A stretch of DNA of 64,000 bases from Aphelenchoides besseyi (taxonomy: Eukaryota > Nematoda > Chromadorea > Rhabditida > Aphelenchoididae), in NCBI GenBank assembly GCA_024699855.1, contig JAMPIQ010000001.1, positions 11,160,001-11,224,000 on the forward strand, in the 5' to 3' direction. This document shows positions 34,020 through 46,547 of the stretch, piece by piece; position 1 is the first letter of the stretch, and each line of letters begins with the position of its first letter. The notes under the pieces are model-generated. The model worked only from the letters and a program-made list of their open reading frames with translations. It was not told where the DNA came from and did no database searches. A program made the translations under genes and the position numbers.

Positions 34020-35037
34020 CTTCGACACGAACCAAATAGCACAAAAACTGAGCAACCGATCACGAAGTCGAATCGAAAGCGAACTGACTGAACAATTCGA
34101 CTCGACTTCGTTCAAAATTTGCAGATTACGCAATTTACGGAGGATTTCGAGTTACGCATTTGAACTATAAGATTATTGAATTGCGGGTCGATTTCAAAAT
34201 CGCTTGATCGAAGAAACGAACACATTGTTCGATATAACGTTGCTCGCACGTTTAACGTTAATTGGTTTTCCGAGATTTGTGGTTATCATTTCTCTTTAAT
34301 AAACAAACTCAATGAAAGGCATTCAACTCTACGACCAATCGATGGATTTGAAAATGTTTCATAGTAATCAATTATAACAAATACATTAAACGTTACAGCG
34401 GTTGTTTGCTTCTGAAGTAGAAGTTCCGTTAAGATGCAACTTTCGTTAACAAGTTGATAGACAAGTTAAGCCAATAGCCATTCAAAATACAGTAACTGTT
34501 GTGTGACGCGCCATTTCGTGCCTCCGGATATAACGAGAAACAAAGCTTCGGGTTTAGGTCTACGGTTTTGTTCTGTCTAAAGACATAATCTAATTCGATG
34601 TCGACTAACTCACTAGTTTCCCTTTAACTCATAATCAAACGTCGTAATCTTCAAATGATCGTTTGATACGTTTCCTATGTAAAGAGAACGAAGAATCCAC
34701 AATCTCGAAGAGTAAATGAGCGAAAAAGTGAATTGCAGGTTGCACATGTAAATTCATAATCAGGGTCCATCTGATTGGCCATTAAGGAGCAGTTGGTCCA
34801 CAAATCTATTGATCCATCTTCTCAAAGATTTTTGATTGAACAGAAAATTCCCGACCTGAAAAGCCGAAACATACAATCACAGTAAGCTTACGATCTGTTT
34901 CTCGGCCTTCGCATTTATTGTCCGTAGTTACGAATAAACGGTGTAGGAGCATCCAATGGTTACGATTTAAATTGCTAGGGAGTTGAGAAAGGAGTTTCTT
35001 TTTTTGAGTTGACAAAACCCCTTTTGAATTCAGTCGA
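34020..35037. other. Divergent intergenic region
   Basis: Lies between divergent genes (L-domain protein, minus; TRAF, plus), so probably holds both promoters. GAATTCAG at 35026-35033 is the likely trans-splice acceptor of TRAF. No gene or repeat seen. Confidence 0.5.
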
Positions 35038-36938
35038 ATGTCGAATCCTCGAGTTCCGAGTCCGTTGGGTCCGCCGGTTGAGAATCCGCGGCCAAAGACC
35101 TCAATTGCCGTTGAATCGCGACCAAAAACACCGCTGATCGTTCAGCCGGCAGCCCCGAAGTCTGCCGGTAAGTCGGAGAACCAAACGATCGAATCCAACG
35201 GTCAAACTTTGGCTCCACCAGGTGTCGCTTCAACGGAAACTCGGAGGTTAGATTCTTCGCCGTTAACTTTCGATGCAAAGACGAGAACTCAAAACAATTC
35301 AAAAGATGGAAAAGCGAATGATGTTGCACTGTTGGTATGTTTGATTTTCGAAGCGACACTTGAAGTTGTTTAGACCAACGACGATCAATTGGACAAATCA
35401 AAGGAACTAACAGATTTTGATGTTATTTTCGTTGGCGATGTACCTCCAGAATTAGAATGCAAAGTTTGTTCGCAGGTTTTGCGAATTCCACAGAAGTTAC
35501 CGTGTGGTAAGACGGCAATTGGATACAAACCGTACGGTCACTTTTAGGTCACTTGTTTTGTTTGTCGTGTTGTCAAGATATTTCCGAGTGTTTGGTTTGT
35601 GGAAAAAAGTTCGATGCGAAGTCGGTAAGTGGTCGTTTAATGGAGTCGATTAATTTTTAAGTTTAGTTGCGAGAAGACAAACCGACCGCACGCCAAATCC
35701 AACAACTTCCAGTGAAGTGCAGTTTCTCAGACAACGGTTGTGAATGGCAAGGAGTTCTGAAGGAGTTGAAAGTGAGTTTATTGTTTCCAACCCTTCTTAT
35801 ACTACGATAATTGAAGGCTCATGCTGTGGCATGTGAGTTTGCGGACACCATTTGTCCACGAGGTTGTGGTGAAGTTTTTGCGCGAAAAGACGAATCAACA
35901 CACTTGACGATGTGTTCACGCAAAACGGTGTTGTGCGTAAACTGTGGAAAAGAAGTTAGCGAACGATCGATGAAAACGCATCTAAAAGTTTGCCCCTCAA
36001 TGATCATCGACTGTCCCAATCGTTGTGGTTTGATGCAGAAGCCCAGATCGGAAGTCAGTTTTCCCGTTCTTTTCTCATCTTATCCTTCAGATTCACGAGC
36101 ATTTGGAATCGTGTCCGAAAAATGGATCAGTTTGTCCATTTGGTGAATTCGGCTGCGACTACACAGACGGTCGTGAGAATCTGCAGCAGCACATCAAAAG
36201 CGAATTGACCGCTCATTTGGGTTTGTTGTGTGCGGGAGTGTTGGAGTTTCGGGAGTTGGTTTCGGCAGCTTTTCTGAATTTGGAGAAAATGACCAGAAAC
36301 ACCAACATCTTACAGTCACGAGTAGGTGACTGTGGAACTCGAGAGGTTCAATCGACTTGCAGATTGACGCGTTGGAAAAGCTCTACGGAAGTCAATACAT
36401 CTGGCGAATTGACGAGTACGCACGAAAGTTCGCAGAAGCAAAGTCGGGACAAAGAACTTTATTATTCTCACCGCCATTTCTTTCCGGACGTCATGGCTAT
36501 AAATTGGTGTTGTGCGTTGGATTGTTCGGCGATGGGCCAGGTACTTGATTGGGCTCTTCGTTTAATTGACAGGTTTTCAGCACACGGTCAGTTTCTGTCG
36601 ATTTACGTTTGTATTCTCAAAGGCGATCACGACGCGTTACTCTCGTGGCCGTTCGTTCACATGATCACGTTGACGGTTATGGACCAGGTAGTCGCCAGTC
36701 TAGTATTCACCAGTTGGTTTAGAATCCGAAGTTCAACGAACGAAAACATCTAACCTACGCAATCAAACCACAGCCAACGAACGAGAATCGTGCGTATTTG
36801 CAGCGACCAGAAAACGAACGAAACTTCGCGTTCGGAGCTCAGAAGTTTTGTTCTTTAGCCGAAATTCAACCGTTCATTCGCGAGGACGTTCTTTTCATCA
36901 AATGCAAAATCGACACCGAAAACATGATTGTTCTCTAA
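35038..36938 (+). CDS. TRAF-family signalling adaptor (526 aa)
   Basis: Exons 35038-35334, 35374-35506, 35548-35624, 35667-35771, 35817-36053, 36091-36321, 36363-36540, 36581-36687, 36723-36938. Domains in order: disordered Pro/Ser-rich start; RING-type finger (~127-170; CKVCSQVLRIP..PCGHLFCLSCC, CLVCGKKF); TRAF zinc fingers (CSFSDNGCEW, CPRGCGEVF, CVNCGKEV, CPNRCG, CPFGEFGCDY); short coiled coil; C-terminal MATH/TRAF-C (YIWRIDEYARKF ... LSIYVCILKGDHDALLSWPF ... HLTYAIKP). TRAFs couple receptors to ubiquitin-dependent signalling. For exon 8 the second TTTTCAG at 36580 is needed for the TRAF-C frame. Complete. Confidence 0.93.
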
Positions 36939-37404
36939 ACCATGAAGCTTGTTGGCAATAAATTGGAGTTTGTGGTTGTGAAGCTTTCCAATTTCCGGAG
37001 ATGTTTAGCTGAACGTTAATCGGCGGGATTTGTGGTTTTTGCGGGATGTGCACGATAAGTTCACTGACACTATCGGAAACAACCATAAGAATCAAACGGG
37101 CGACCGGATCTGCGGATGGCGACCGCGAACAAACTGGTTGATCAGCTTTCGCTGGTGTTGATTGATTGTTGATTGGATGGTCATCAATCAAAACGATAAG
37201 AATAGTCATATTCATGGAAACTGTGGAAGCCGCAAATTTTGCATTTTTTCCGAACTTCTTGGTTTCCAAATCATAGAATCGAATCACTTGCCTTCTTAAT
37301 TGATTACGTGAAGAGGCAAACTGGTTGCTAACGAGTTGCGTCGTCGTCGTCAATCGAGCGGAGGAAAAGATAAGAAGGCGGAGTGATTAGCCCCGGCGGG
37401 TGAG

Positions 37405-37412
37405 TATAAAAG
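37405..37412 (+). promoter_or_regulatory. TATA box of collagen B
   Basis: TATAAAAG within GGGTGAGTATAAAAGTCGG lies ~125 bp before the collagen B ATG, the same octamer as upstream of collagen A. The rest of the 36,939-37,536 spacer holds no gene I can support. Confidence 0.6.
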
Positions 37413-37536
37413 TCGGATGTCGACATTCGTCTCAACATCAGCACCGTGGATTCATTCGATTGCGCAGTCTTCTTTGACACTTTAACTCTTCGATCCTTTC
37501 AGCCAGTCCGCAACACCGGCGCACGGGCCCAACGAA

Positions 37537-39043
37537 ATGGCGTATTTGATAAACTCGGATGGGGAAACTGAGGAACATCGGCAGTGTAAGTTCGATGTGT
37601 TTCCGGTTGATGGATTCGAAGTTTACGATCAACTGATTATTTGAGATGTTTTAGTGCGCCGTGCCGCATTCTTGGCTATCGTTATCTCGACTGTCGCGGT
37701 TATTGCATCAATCGTCTCGTTGCCGTTGCTCTACAGCTATGTCGCCGGTTTTCAATCGCATTTGATCATTGAGACCGATTTCTGCAAAGCACGTTCGCGT
37801 GACATGTGGACGGAAATGTCGGTTTTGCATCGCCACTCCACCAACTTCCGTGCCAAGCGTCAATACGCCAACAACCCAACCGGATCGCCATCGTACGGCG
37901 CACCAGTCGTTGCACCCGACACTGGTTGCTGCGCTTGCCAACAAGGCCCTCCCGGTTAGTTTTTGGATCAAGTTGTATGATTATCAATCAGTTTAGGCCC
38001 ACCTGGACCTCCAGGAGATGATGGTGAAGCGTAAGTTCGTTGTTGGCGTTATTGATTTAACAATCAATGTATAGGGGCAAAGATGGTCGTGACGCTGAAG
38101 CTGGTTTGGATGGCAAGGATGGACAGGTCTTGAAATCTGCCATTCCTCAAGAACCTTGCATCATTTGTCCACCAGGTCCTCCTGGGTATGTTGCCAATGA
38201 ATTATTGCGTTGATTGATTGCTTACAGACCACAAGGAGCTGGCGGTCAAAAGGGACCTCGAGGACCAAAAGGAAAGAATGGAGAGAAGTGAGTTGATGAA
38301 GATTACAACCTTCAAATAACTATTATTATAGTGGAAAAGATGGCCAAAAAGGCGACAATGGCCTTCAAGGTTTGAATCATAATATTTAGCAGACACTAAT
38401 CATCATACTTAGGACCTCCTGGTATGGCTGGACCACTCGTGAGTTCTTTAAATTTAGTTTTTCAATAATTTAACTTATTGTAGGGACCACCGTTCGTTAA
38501 ATTGCGTTGATTTTTGTTATTAATTATCAATTTAAGAGGCCCAAGTGGAGATAAAGGAGCGCCGGGACGCGTTGTATGTTTTGCTTTTAAAATATTTTTG
38601 TTAAATTTGACATCTTTAGATCCAAGTCAATGGACCGGCCGGACCAGCGGGGTGAGTTAACGGTTCTGAGAATGGCAATTGATGGCTACTTTTGTAGACC
38701 AAAAGGACCCCAAGGACCACAAGTAAGACTTCAGATACAAAATCAATTGACCAATCAATTTTTCTAGGGATCACAAGGAAAACCAGGGCGTGACGGAAAC
38801 CAAGGCTCTCAAGGACCACAAGGCGAAGGTTTGTTGAGTCTGTTAGAACTTCAATTAATTTCTATTTGTAGCTGGAGAAGCTGGACATGTCGGTCCACAA
38901 GGTCAACGTAAGTTTGTGGTCATAGATTCCCGTTAATCATGCATTTTGAAGCTGGAGCACCGGGTCCAGTTGGACCGGCAGGAGAACAAGGATCGGAAGG
39001 TTCATGCCAGTGTCCAAATATTCGCACTCCTCCTGGCTATTAA
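37537..39043 (+). CDS. Cuticle collagen B (302 aa)
   Basis: Fourteen exons: 37537-37585, 37655-37954, 37997-38030, 38075-38185, 38228-38287, 38332-38369, 38413-38438, 38484-38491, 38537-38573, 38620-38651, 38698-38722, 38768-38828, 38872-38907, 38952-39043; all phases fit. N-domain RRAAFLAIVISTVAVIASIVSLPLLYSYV, then FQSHLIIETDFCKARSRDMW as in collagen A, furin-like site FRAKRQ, Cys clusters GCCACQQG and CIICPPG and CQC, Gly-X-Y blocks, C-terminus IRTPPGY. Clearly a paralogue of collagen A. Exon 8 is only 8 bp (GGACCACC). Secreted cuticle component. Confidence 0.94.
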
Positions 39044-40258
39044 TCTGTCTTCCTAGCGAAATTGAGCAGTCGAAAAAGCACACAAATGGGAAAACACAAT
39101 CGACGGAATTTCACGGGAAGCAGCAGATTTCTAAAGCCCTCTCTTGTTGTTGTAAATAATGACAATAAAATCCATTCACTCAACAGAATCATCAAAGTTT
39201 TGTTCGTCTTCCAAAATCGCGTCGACATTTTGCCGCAAGTTTTGTGATCGGAATTTGCGGCGAATTTCGACGTCCTTGATGATCGTCGACGATCGGCACG
39301 TCCCCTGACGGTGATAATCAGTGGGAAGAATTTGAATGACCCAAATACCGCCCGGGAAGAGGCGACTTATGATCAGTTTTGATGTTACGGCGTTTGACGT
39401 GCGGCGGATTACTTTTTACGTTGTCCGAAAAACATTCCCATTTTTGTTTGTAAACGACGTTTGCGAATTCGTCCAAAAAACGTCGTTTGTAATCCTTCGG
39501 AACGCGTGTGCCAAAAATTTCGCATTCGGCAAATTTTTTGCGTCCGCTCCCGCTTGTAACACGATTTCCGGACGACGCGAAAAAAGAATGAGCGTGAAAT
39601 TTAATTCGACCGAACAACTTTTTTGCCAGCTGCGCAAAACGTTCGTTGCGCGCTTCGCTCGAGGAGGTCACACCAAACGTTGTGCCGTCGAAGTGGCCGG
39701 CGGCTTGACCACTGGAAACGCAGCGGCCATCTGCCCGACGCAACTGTTTTGGCTCAAAACCACAATTCGCGTCTTTCCGTTCATTCCCTCGAATTTCAAC
39801 GTCCCGAAATGTCTTTTTCGCCAAATTCCGCGTGTTCGCCGCCTCCGGAAAACGACGGTCCGAAGGGGCCACTTGTCGTTTTCCATTAAACAGATTAGTC
39901 TTCTTGGCATTTCATTAGTCATGGAGAATCGTGTAAACTGCCAAAAACAACGGCGTCGTTCTCCCGATTGCGCGGTCGTCTTCGCTTTTCGAGCGCGCTC
40001 CAAAATTGCGGTTAATCAAACGGTCGTTCTTTTTCGTCGTCGTCCTCGTGTGGATGGCAAAAAATGCGGGGAGTTTAATCCGATTTCCTCGTACTCAACA
40101 ACACCCGGACGCCCGTTTTTTGGTTTTCACGCTCCGCTGGACTCTGATTAAAAATTTTGTTTTTGAAGTGACCGTTTGGAAAGTTTCCGTTTTGCGCCAC
40201 TTCAGAAATTTTCGCCGTCTCTCCGTTTTCCACGCCAAAAACGTCCATTTGCAGAAAA
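39044..40258. other. Intergenic region upstream of neurabin
   Basis: Collagen B 3' UTR (AATAAA near 39168) followed by a GC-richer region. A 271-codon open frame at 39336-40151 (plus) overlaps long open frames on the other strand; none has domains, so I treat it as compositional. TTTGCAG at 40249-40255 is the probable neurabin trans-splice acceptor. Confidence 0.5.
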
Positions 40259-42951
40259 ATGTCCGAACTGACCGAAGACGCCCGAGAGAAATTCACGCAA
40301 ACGAAAGCGATTTTCGAACGTTTGGAATCGCGATCCGAAAACTTGCCGTCGTTTTTTTATTCGCCGCGTCCACAACCAAAAAACGTGCCCAAATGTCCGC
40401 CGCCAATGGTCCCGCCCAAACCGATCGTCCAATCGCCTGAAGACGCCGCCGGTAAGTTTTTTCTGCTTCGGGATCACGCCATTTTGCGTGTCCTCACCAC
40501 TTAACGACCGCACATTGGTTGTTAGGGGAAAGCACATGCGACTTTTTTTGGAGATCCCATTGCAGAAAACTCTTCGCCATCGAATACGACCACCACCTCC
40601 TCACCGACCTCAATGAATGAGTCACCGCAAACGCAAGTCCAACGCAACTTCACGCAAATGGCCACCGAGTTGCAACGTTTGGCGAATGCGCCGCGAAGTT
40701 TGAATACGCTACCGAAAATCAACGGTGGAATCGGCGCTGAAAAGAAGTGAGTTGAGAAGCTTGAATGCGAGTGATCGTTCTTTTTAGGATCAGCGAATCG
40801 GAATCACGTTCTTTTTTCATGCAAAAATTGACGCAACAAGAAAGTCACGCCGCTTATTGGCGTGATCCCAATTTCTATCGACGTCGTTTTGGTGATCCGT
40901 CCGAGAATGTAAACTTTCTTTTTGCGTCTTTTTTTCATTTCAATGTTTTTCTTAAGCGTGAGCACGAAGATTCTGTACCGTCCGAGCCGAGCGTCGAGTC
41001 GCCGTTGGTTAAGAGCGGGTCTTTGGGACGCGAAAGGACGTTTCCGGCGCCGCTCGTAACGGAAACTCTTCGCGGTTTGTCGCCTGAAAGAGACGCAACG
41101 ACGACGCGAAAAGTTCAATTTTCGACGTCGCCAATAAAAGTGAGTTCGCGCTTCCTCTTCGAGCGTCTTCTCACGCTTCTAGGTGTTCAAAACGCACGGA
41201 ATACACGAGTATGACCGACGCAACGACGAAATCGATCCACTCGCTTCGTCGGCCGAATACGAACTGGAACGTCGTTTGGACAAAATGGAAATATTCGATG
41301 TGGAGTTGGAGAAAGGACCCGAAGGTTTAGGTGTGAGTATAATTGGTGAGTACACTGAACACTGCGAACGATCATCTTCGATTTTAGGAATGGGTGTTGG
41401 AGCTGATGCGGGATTGGAGAAGTTGGGTATCTTCATCAAGTCGATTACACCCGGCGGTGCTGTTCATCGAAATGGACGTATTCGTGTTTGCGATCAAATC
41501 GTTAGTGTTGATGGGATTTCGCTTGTTGGTGTGAGTCAGCTTTTTGCTGCGAAGACGTTGCGTTCAACTGGCGGTCGTGTTGTGTTCACGATTGGACGGG
41601 AGTCGAATTTGGCCGACAGCGAAGTCGCGCAGTTGATACGTCAATCGTTGAATCAGGACCAAAACGTCTATTCTAAGGTGCCCAATGAATCGCCGTATCA
41701 CTACGAGTCGGAATCTGATACCGAGGTTCCACCACCACCTCTTCACTATTCGTCAGACGCAAAAGAAATTCGCGTGAGTTGTCGATTTGTGTTTTCAATC
41801 ACTTCGGCATTTAGTCCCGAATTAACGCACTCGAAAACGAATTGTCGGATTCGCAGAAGAAAGCGGAACAAATGGAAGACGTGCTCAAATCGACGCGAAC
41901 TCACTACTTCAAGTTAGAATCGAAATACGATGAAGCTCGAGCGTTGTTGCGCAACTATCAGGAGCGGTAAGTGGTTGGTGTCTTCGTTTTAGGCGTCCGT
42001 AGTTGTAGAGAAGAAGAACACGTGGATCAATTGCGCGAAAAAGACTCGCATTACGGCACGTTGGTTGATCAGTTAAAGACGCGAATCGACGAATTGGAAG
42101 CCAAATTGGAGCTGGTGGCCAAGAAACGTGCGTCGGTAGTTGAGGGTGAATTGGCGCAGTTGAAAGAGGAGCTGAAGACCATTGCGTTGAAACCGCAAAC
42201 ACAAGCCGTTCAAACATCGACAGACGATATTCCGCCGTTGCGTAAGAAGAACGCCGACGCTTTGCCGCCCAAAGATCCGCCGCAAGCGATCGTCTACGAT
42301 TCGCGTCAATTGTATTCGCGTGGACCTCGTTTGGTAAGAGAGAAGGACACGCGGAAGATGTGATTTTCCACGTTTAGACGCCGCGTTCGATTCCGCTTTC
42401 CGCGGCGCCGCATTTGTACGAACGTTTCATGGGAGGAATCTTTTTGGATGATTACGCGGACGTGGGTTCGACTTGCGATTCGCCGATTCCGCGCATTTCG
42501 GAGCCCGCAAGTCCGGCGCAACCACATCAACGTCGGCGGATGTTGTTTTCGTTGCGTCGACGCTACGAAAACGAATTTTGGCGCGAGAACGCGGAAGCAC
42601 AAGTGAGTTCAACGATACGAAACGAATAACTTGCTTTGCAGGGTCTTCAAGTGTTGCAATGGTCGGTCGACGACGTTTGTCAGCTGTTGATTCACATGGG
42701 ACTCGACAAGTACATTCCCGAGTTTTCGGTAAACCAGATCACGGGACCACAGTTCTTGGATTTGGATGGCAACAAACTCAAGGTCAGGGACCTCTGTCGA
42801 GTCGAGTAATTGGCGCGTTTAGACGATGGGCATTCACAATCATTCGGATCGTGGAATCATCAAAAAGAAAGTCAAGACCTTCAAAGCTCGAATTGAACGC
42901 GAACGCAAATTGCTCGAGAAAGAAAGCCGCCAACGTTCCATCAAACATTAA
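40259..42951 (+). CDS. nab-1: Neurabin/spinophilin (732 aa)
   Basis: Exons 40259-40451, 40566-40746, 40788-40908, 40957-41139, 41183-41345, 41388-41773, 41815-41966, 42009-42333, 42378-42602, 42642-42782, 42823-42951. N-terminal disordered actin-binding-type region; RKVQF (~216-220) is a PP1-docking RVxF motif; PDZ domain (~263-355) with [26 protein letters not shown]; coiled coil (~412-520); SAM domain at the C-terminus ([25 protein letters not shown]). This order is that of neurabin, a synaptic scaffold linking F-actin, PP1 and presynaptic proteins. The 42-bp intron 41346-41387 inside the PDZ is a multiple of three without stops. AATAAA follows the stop. Confidence 0.95.
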
Positions 42952-44144
42952 CTTAAACTTCATAATCCACTCAAAGTGCCCTTAAAGTCTTTCGAAACAT
43001 TCTAATAAACGTTTAATTAGCTCCGACCTTTTCTTCGAATTGCACGAAACGAAGTTGCTGACCAATGGACAGAAGTTTGAATTCGTTGATTGCGACTTCT
43101 GAAAATGGAACGTCTTACGAGTTGCGGAGGTTTCTTTTCGCTCAAAATGTTCACGAATGTTCACGAACATCCACACTGATGGTCGTATGGTTTCAGGGAA
43201 TGCAACTGATTCGCACATTAGATCTGAAATTCCAATACTCAAAACGTTTCTATGCGAGTTTGTACCTAATGGTAATCTTTAGACTCATAAAAACAGTCAG
43301 TCTGCAGAATCGAGTACCGATCCCAAATATAAAGCTTTTCGCAATTCTTTTTGTTGGGCTTGATTGCCATCACTCAGTTGGCTACGGCAATCGATGTAGG
43401 TGATTCAAGGCCTTTAAAGACCTCAGTTTGTTATTTAGAGTAGTCAGACAAAGAACTCGCATTCCGAGGCTTCAGGTCGCCACAAACGCAATAGTTATGA
43501 TCGTCCTGACATACCCTGAGAGCATGGGAGCGGCTAGTTAATCAGAACTACAACAACGTTCGTTACATCATATAAAGTGCAACTATACTAGTAAACATGA
43601 GACATTAATACTTAAGGATAAGAAGAACAGAGCCTTAAGATTACTAGCTTTAAACACGTTGAACTCACGCAAACTTAGCGTTGATGTATTCGCAAGAGTA
43701 CAAAAACAGAGCCGAATTGACCACTTTTGGTGAGGCTTCAAAACGTTCTTATCTCATAGCTACTCTACTTCTCTGTTAAATTGTCAGGTCATTTGCGTTC
43801 ACTAAATACATTTAGCTCTCAACTTAAATCTAATAACTTTAGCAGTTTGCTCTTCCTACTCAACGTCTATTTTCGTATGTTATATGTGAACAAAAGTTTT
43901 CTCAGATTGTCGAAATAACTGCAGATCACGAATGACGACGATTTAACATCAATAGATTTGAGGGTGTAGAAAAGGAAAGTTGTGATGATAAAATCGGGGC
44001 TTAGAAGTCACCACAAAGCGCTTTTTACTGATTGCAATCTCCGGCGATTGACTTCAAATTCAAGTGTATTCAACTCAAAACTAAGTTATGTTCATTTTCG
44101 AGACAATCCATGACTTTGTGCTCATGTCCGATGTGTTTAGGCTC
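42952..44144. other. Intergenic region neurabin/DUF273
   Basis: Neurabin 3' UTR (AATAAA near 43005) followed by ~1 kb of AT-rich sequence with no gene, RNA or repeat I can support. GTGTTTAG at 44133-44140 is a likely acceptor just before the DUF273 start. Confidence 0.5.
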
Positions 44145-45386
44145 ATGGTCATAAACAAATTACGGAGCTCGATAGCGATCTTTGCAATCGTTGTTACCGT
44201 CACTTTTGTTGTGATTGTGGAGAAAAGAAACTCGAAGTCTCTTTTCATTCCTGTGACAGTAGAGAGAACTGCGGACAGTAAGAGAGTGGTTGTAGACATT
44301 CTCAGATTTGTTGTTCAGATCGTCAGGAGATCGCTATTGTTGTGATTGTTGCGGACAACAAGAAAGCTGAAGAGTACGTTCTTGCTCGATCTACGCTCCG
44401 TTGTTATGCTCAAGCGCATGATTATGTAATGTTGGAAGTGAACTTGAAGGAGAACTACACGGATGTTTGTCCGGGCCATGACGTGAGTTTTCAGTTTCGT
44501 TGCCTTCAATTTCTTTAGTTCTACTTTCGACGACACTGCGTATTGACTAAGATAATGAACGAGTACTCTCAAATTGAGTGGTTTCTATTTCTGGACGCAG
44601 ATGCTGGAGTTGTCAATCCAAATCATTTGATCGAAGAGTACACGAATCGAGAAGCAGATATGATCTTCTACAATCGTCTGTGGAACTACGAGATCACAAG
44701 TGGCTCTTATTTGGCCAGAAACAGTGCATTCTCGCGGGACTTCTTGAGACACTGGTCAAGTTACGAGCACAAAGTCAAGTTGGGAACCAAACACGGGACT
44801 GATAAAGGAGCACTTCACGAAGTTTTCCTCGACTTCTTCTGTTCCACTTGTGCACCGAGACGACGATCCGAGTGCATCGAACTTTGGCACAACTCTCAGT
44901 GAGTTCACGAGATGATTATCGAATCGATGTCTTTAGCACACTTTCCGACCTTCTCCATTACGAATCGTGTGCTCGTGAGATTCTCGGTCCAGCTGAATGG
45001 TTCAGAAGCGGGAACGGAACTGTTCGTCAGCTGTCTTTGGGTCGTGGCTATTGGTCTCGAGATGCATTTCTGACTGATTCCAAGTGGTCAGATGACGACT
45101 TCATGATTCATGGATGGAAAGAAATGTTCGTTATCGGTCACTATCCAATAAACAACAATCTTTCAGAAGACGAAATGAGCAGTGGAAGAACGTGTTTGCA
45201 GGGGAGAGTTTGGATCCGTCGAACTGCAACAGCACGTCGACTATGCACTTGAGCTTCGCTTACAACTCCGAATTTCGAACAGAAGTTAACGTAACTCGCA
45301 CTCTCATACTCAAAGCGGGATTCGAAAGCTACAGGAAACATGTGGATCGACTGAAAGATATCTCTCGAATTCAGTTGAAAAAGTAG
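44145..45386 (+). CDS. DUF273 type II membrane protein, putative glycosyltransferase (361 aa)
   Basis: Exons 44145-44285, 44327-44482, 44519-44898, 44937-45125, 45167-45386. A short cytoplasmic start is followed by a single hydrophobic segment (SIAIFAIVVTVTFVVIV), giving a type II Golgi-like topology. The lumenal part has the DUF273 hallmarks: EIAIVVIVADN, FYFRRHCVLTKIM, WFLFLDADAGVVNPNHLIEEY, MIFYNRLWNYEITSGSYLARNSAFSRDFL, GTDKGALHEVFL, MIHGWK. LDAD is a DxD-type motif, so nucleotide-sugar-dependent transfer is likely, though DUF273 substrates are unknown to me. The family is expanded in nematodes. Intron 4 uses a weak GTTCGT donor, placed by frame. Confidence 0.88.
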
Positions 45387-46547
45387 AACTCGAATTAATT
45401 ATCTAGTGGTCTAAATCTCTGAATTTCAATAACAATAAATTTCAAAACTGATCCGACTGTTACAGGATTTGATCTCAAAACCGCAGACTCGTTGTTCTTA
45501 AAACGCATCAATTGAATTCCTGAACAAGCCAGTAACCGATTTTCAAGAACTGAAGACACTTGAGCTTTTAAACCACGTGTCGAGCGGTGTGGAAGTGACA
45601 TACAAGTCGTGAGCACAAGCCATGTATGTGGTCGACCTTATTCGTCTAACAATTTTAATAAAAAGAGATTACATCACAACAAAGGCCATAAAATCAAAGG
45701 TGTCGCCAAGTATTTTATGTTCATTGGCTTTTCAAAATCGAGCATCCCCAACTCGTGCTGTTAACAAAGAGACCCACCACGTTGAAGATAAGCAATCGGT
45801 TAAACACGAGCTCGTAATGTGTTGCATTGATTAAATAAACAAATTCAGACATTTTATTGCAAAAAATCGGCCAGTCAATTTGACATAAAGAACAGAAGGA
45901 TTAACGATACGATCGACCATCCGGACGGTGTCGAGGGTCCCGATTGACACGACTTCTGGGAAAATGTTCGATTAGGTTTCCATTCAAACGACGCGAATGT
46001 TTTCCTTCAATCGCACGTTCTGACGGCACTAATTGGTTGGTTCATTTAGGGCGAAAAACAACACGTTGAGAATCAGACGCGCAACTCTCGAACTAACATT
46101 TCAATCGAAACAAACTTCTGACGAAGTGATTGCAGGTTGAATAGCCGAAGTCGTTTATGTGAGAGAAACTGTTGAATGGAACACTAAATCAACGGGTCTT
46201 TGCCGATGTATCAATTCCGGTGTACATTCCACTGATGTCCATTTTGTTAGTCTTCCGCAGGAAAAAACTGGCGCCTCTGCAATGAGAAAGCAAAGCCAAA
46301 AGAAAACGATGGCCGATTAGTCAACGATTTCAATGAACGGTCCGTTGTCGAAATGTCGATCGTTTGCAATCATTGTTAATTGACTATTTTGTTGCTTCAA
46401 GTTGCCGGATTTTCGTCGTGAAAAAGTTGATGGTCTAGGAATGTTGTTCGAAGTCTTTTCCTATCCATCGATTCTCATTTCCGTCCCATTGCTTCGTTGT
46501 TTGTTGGTCGTTTTTCTTTCTTGTTGTTACTCGGCAGTTTCTTCCAT
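45387..46547. other. Intergenic region with a possible small minus-strand gene
   Basis: On the minus strand TTGCAG (~46276) is followed by ATG at 46242 (MDISGMYTGIDTSAKTR, then stop). Further on, TTTCCCAG opens 45955-45901, reading SRVNRDPRHRPDGRSYR and TAA, and AATAAA follows near 45856. The middle exon(s) could not be joined in frame, so this is only a hint of a short gene or spliced non-coding RNA. The plus strand shows nothing before the MATH-BTB B start. Confidence 0.3.

Noticed and set aside
36898..37353. 151-codon minus-strand frame between TRAF and collagen B
   Set aside because: It overlaps the TRAF 3' end, shows no domain and no splice sites; the region fits a 3' UTR plus the collagen promoter.
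39336..40151. 271-codon open frame on the plus strand
   Set aside because: Long open frames also exist on the opposite strand here, there is no domain, signal or splice structure, and the translation looks like GC-driven composition; it is upstream sequence of neurabin.
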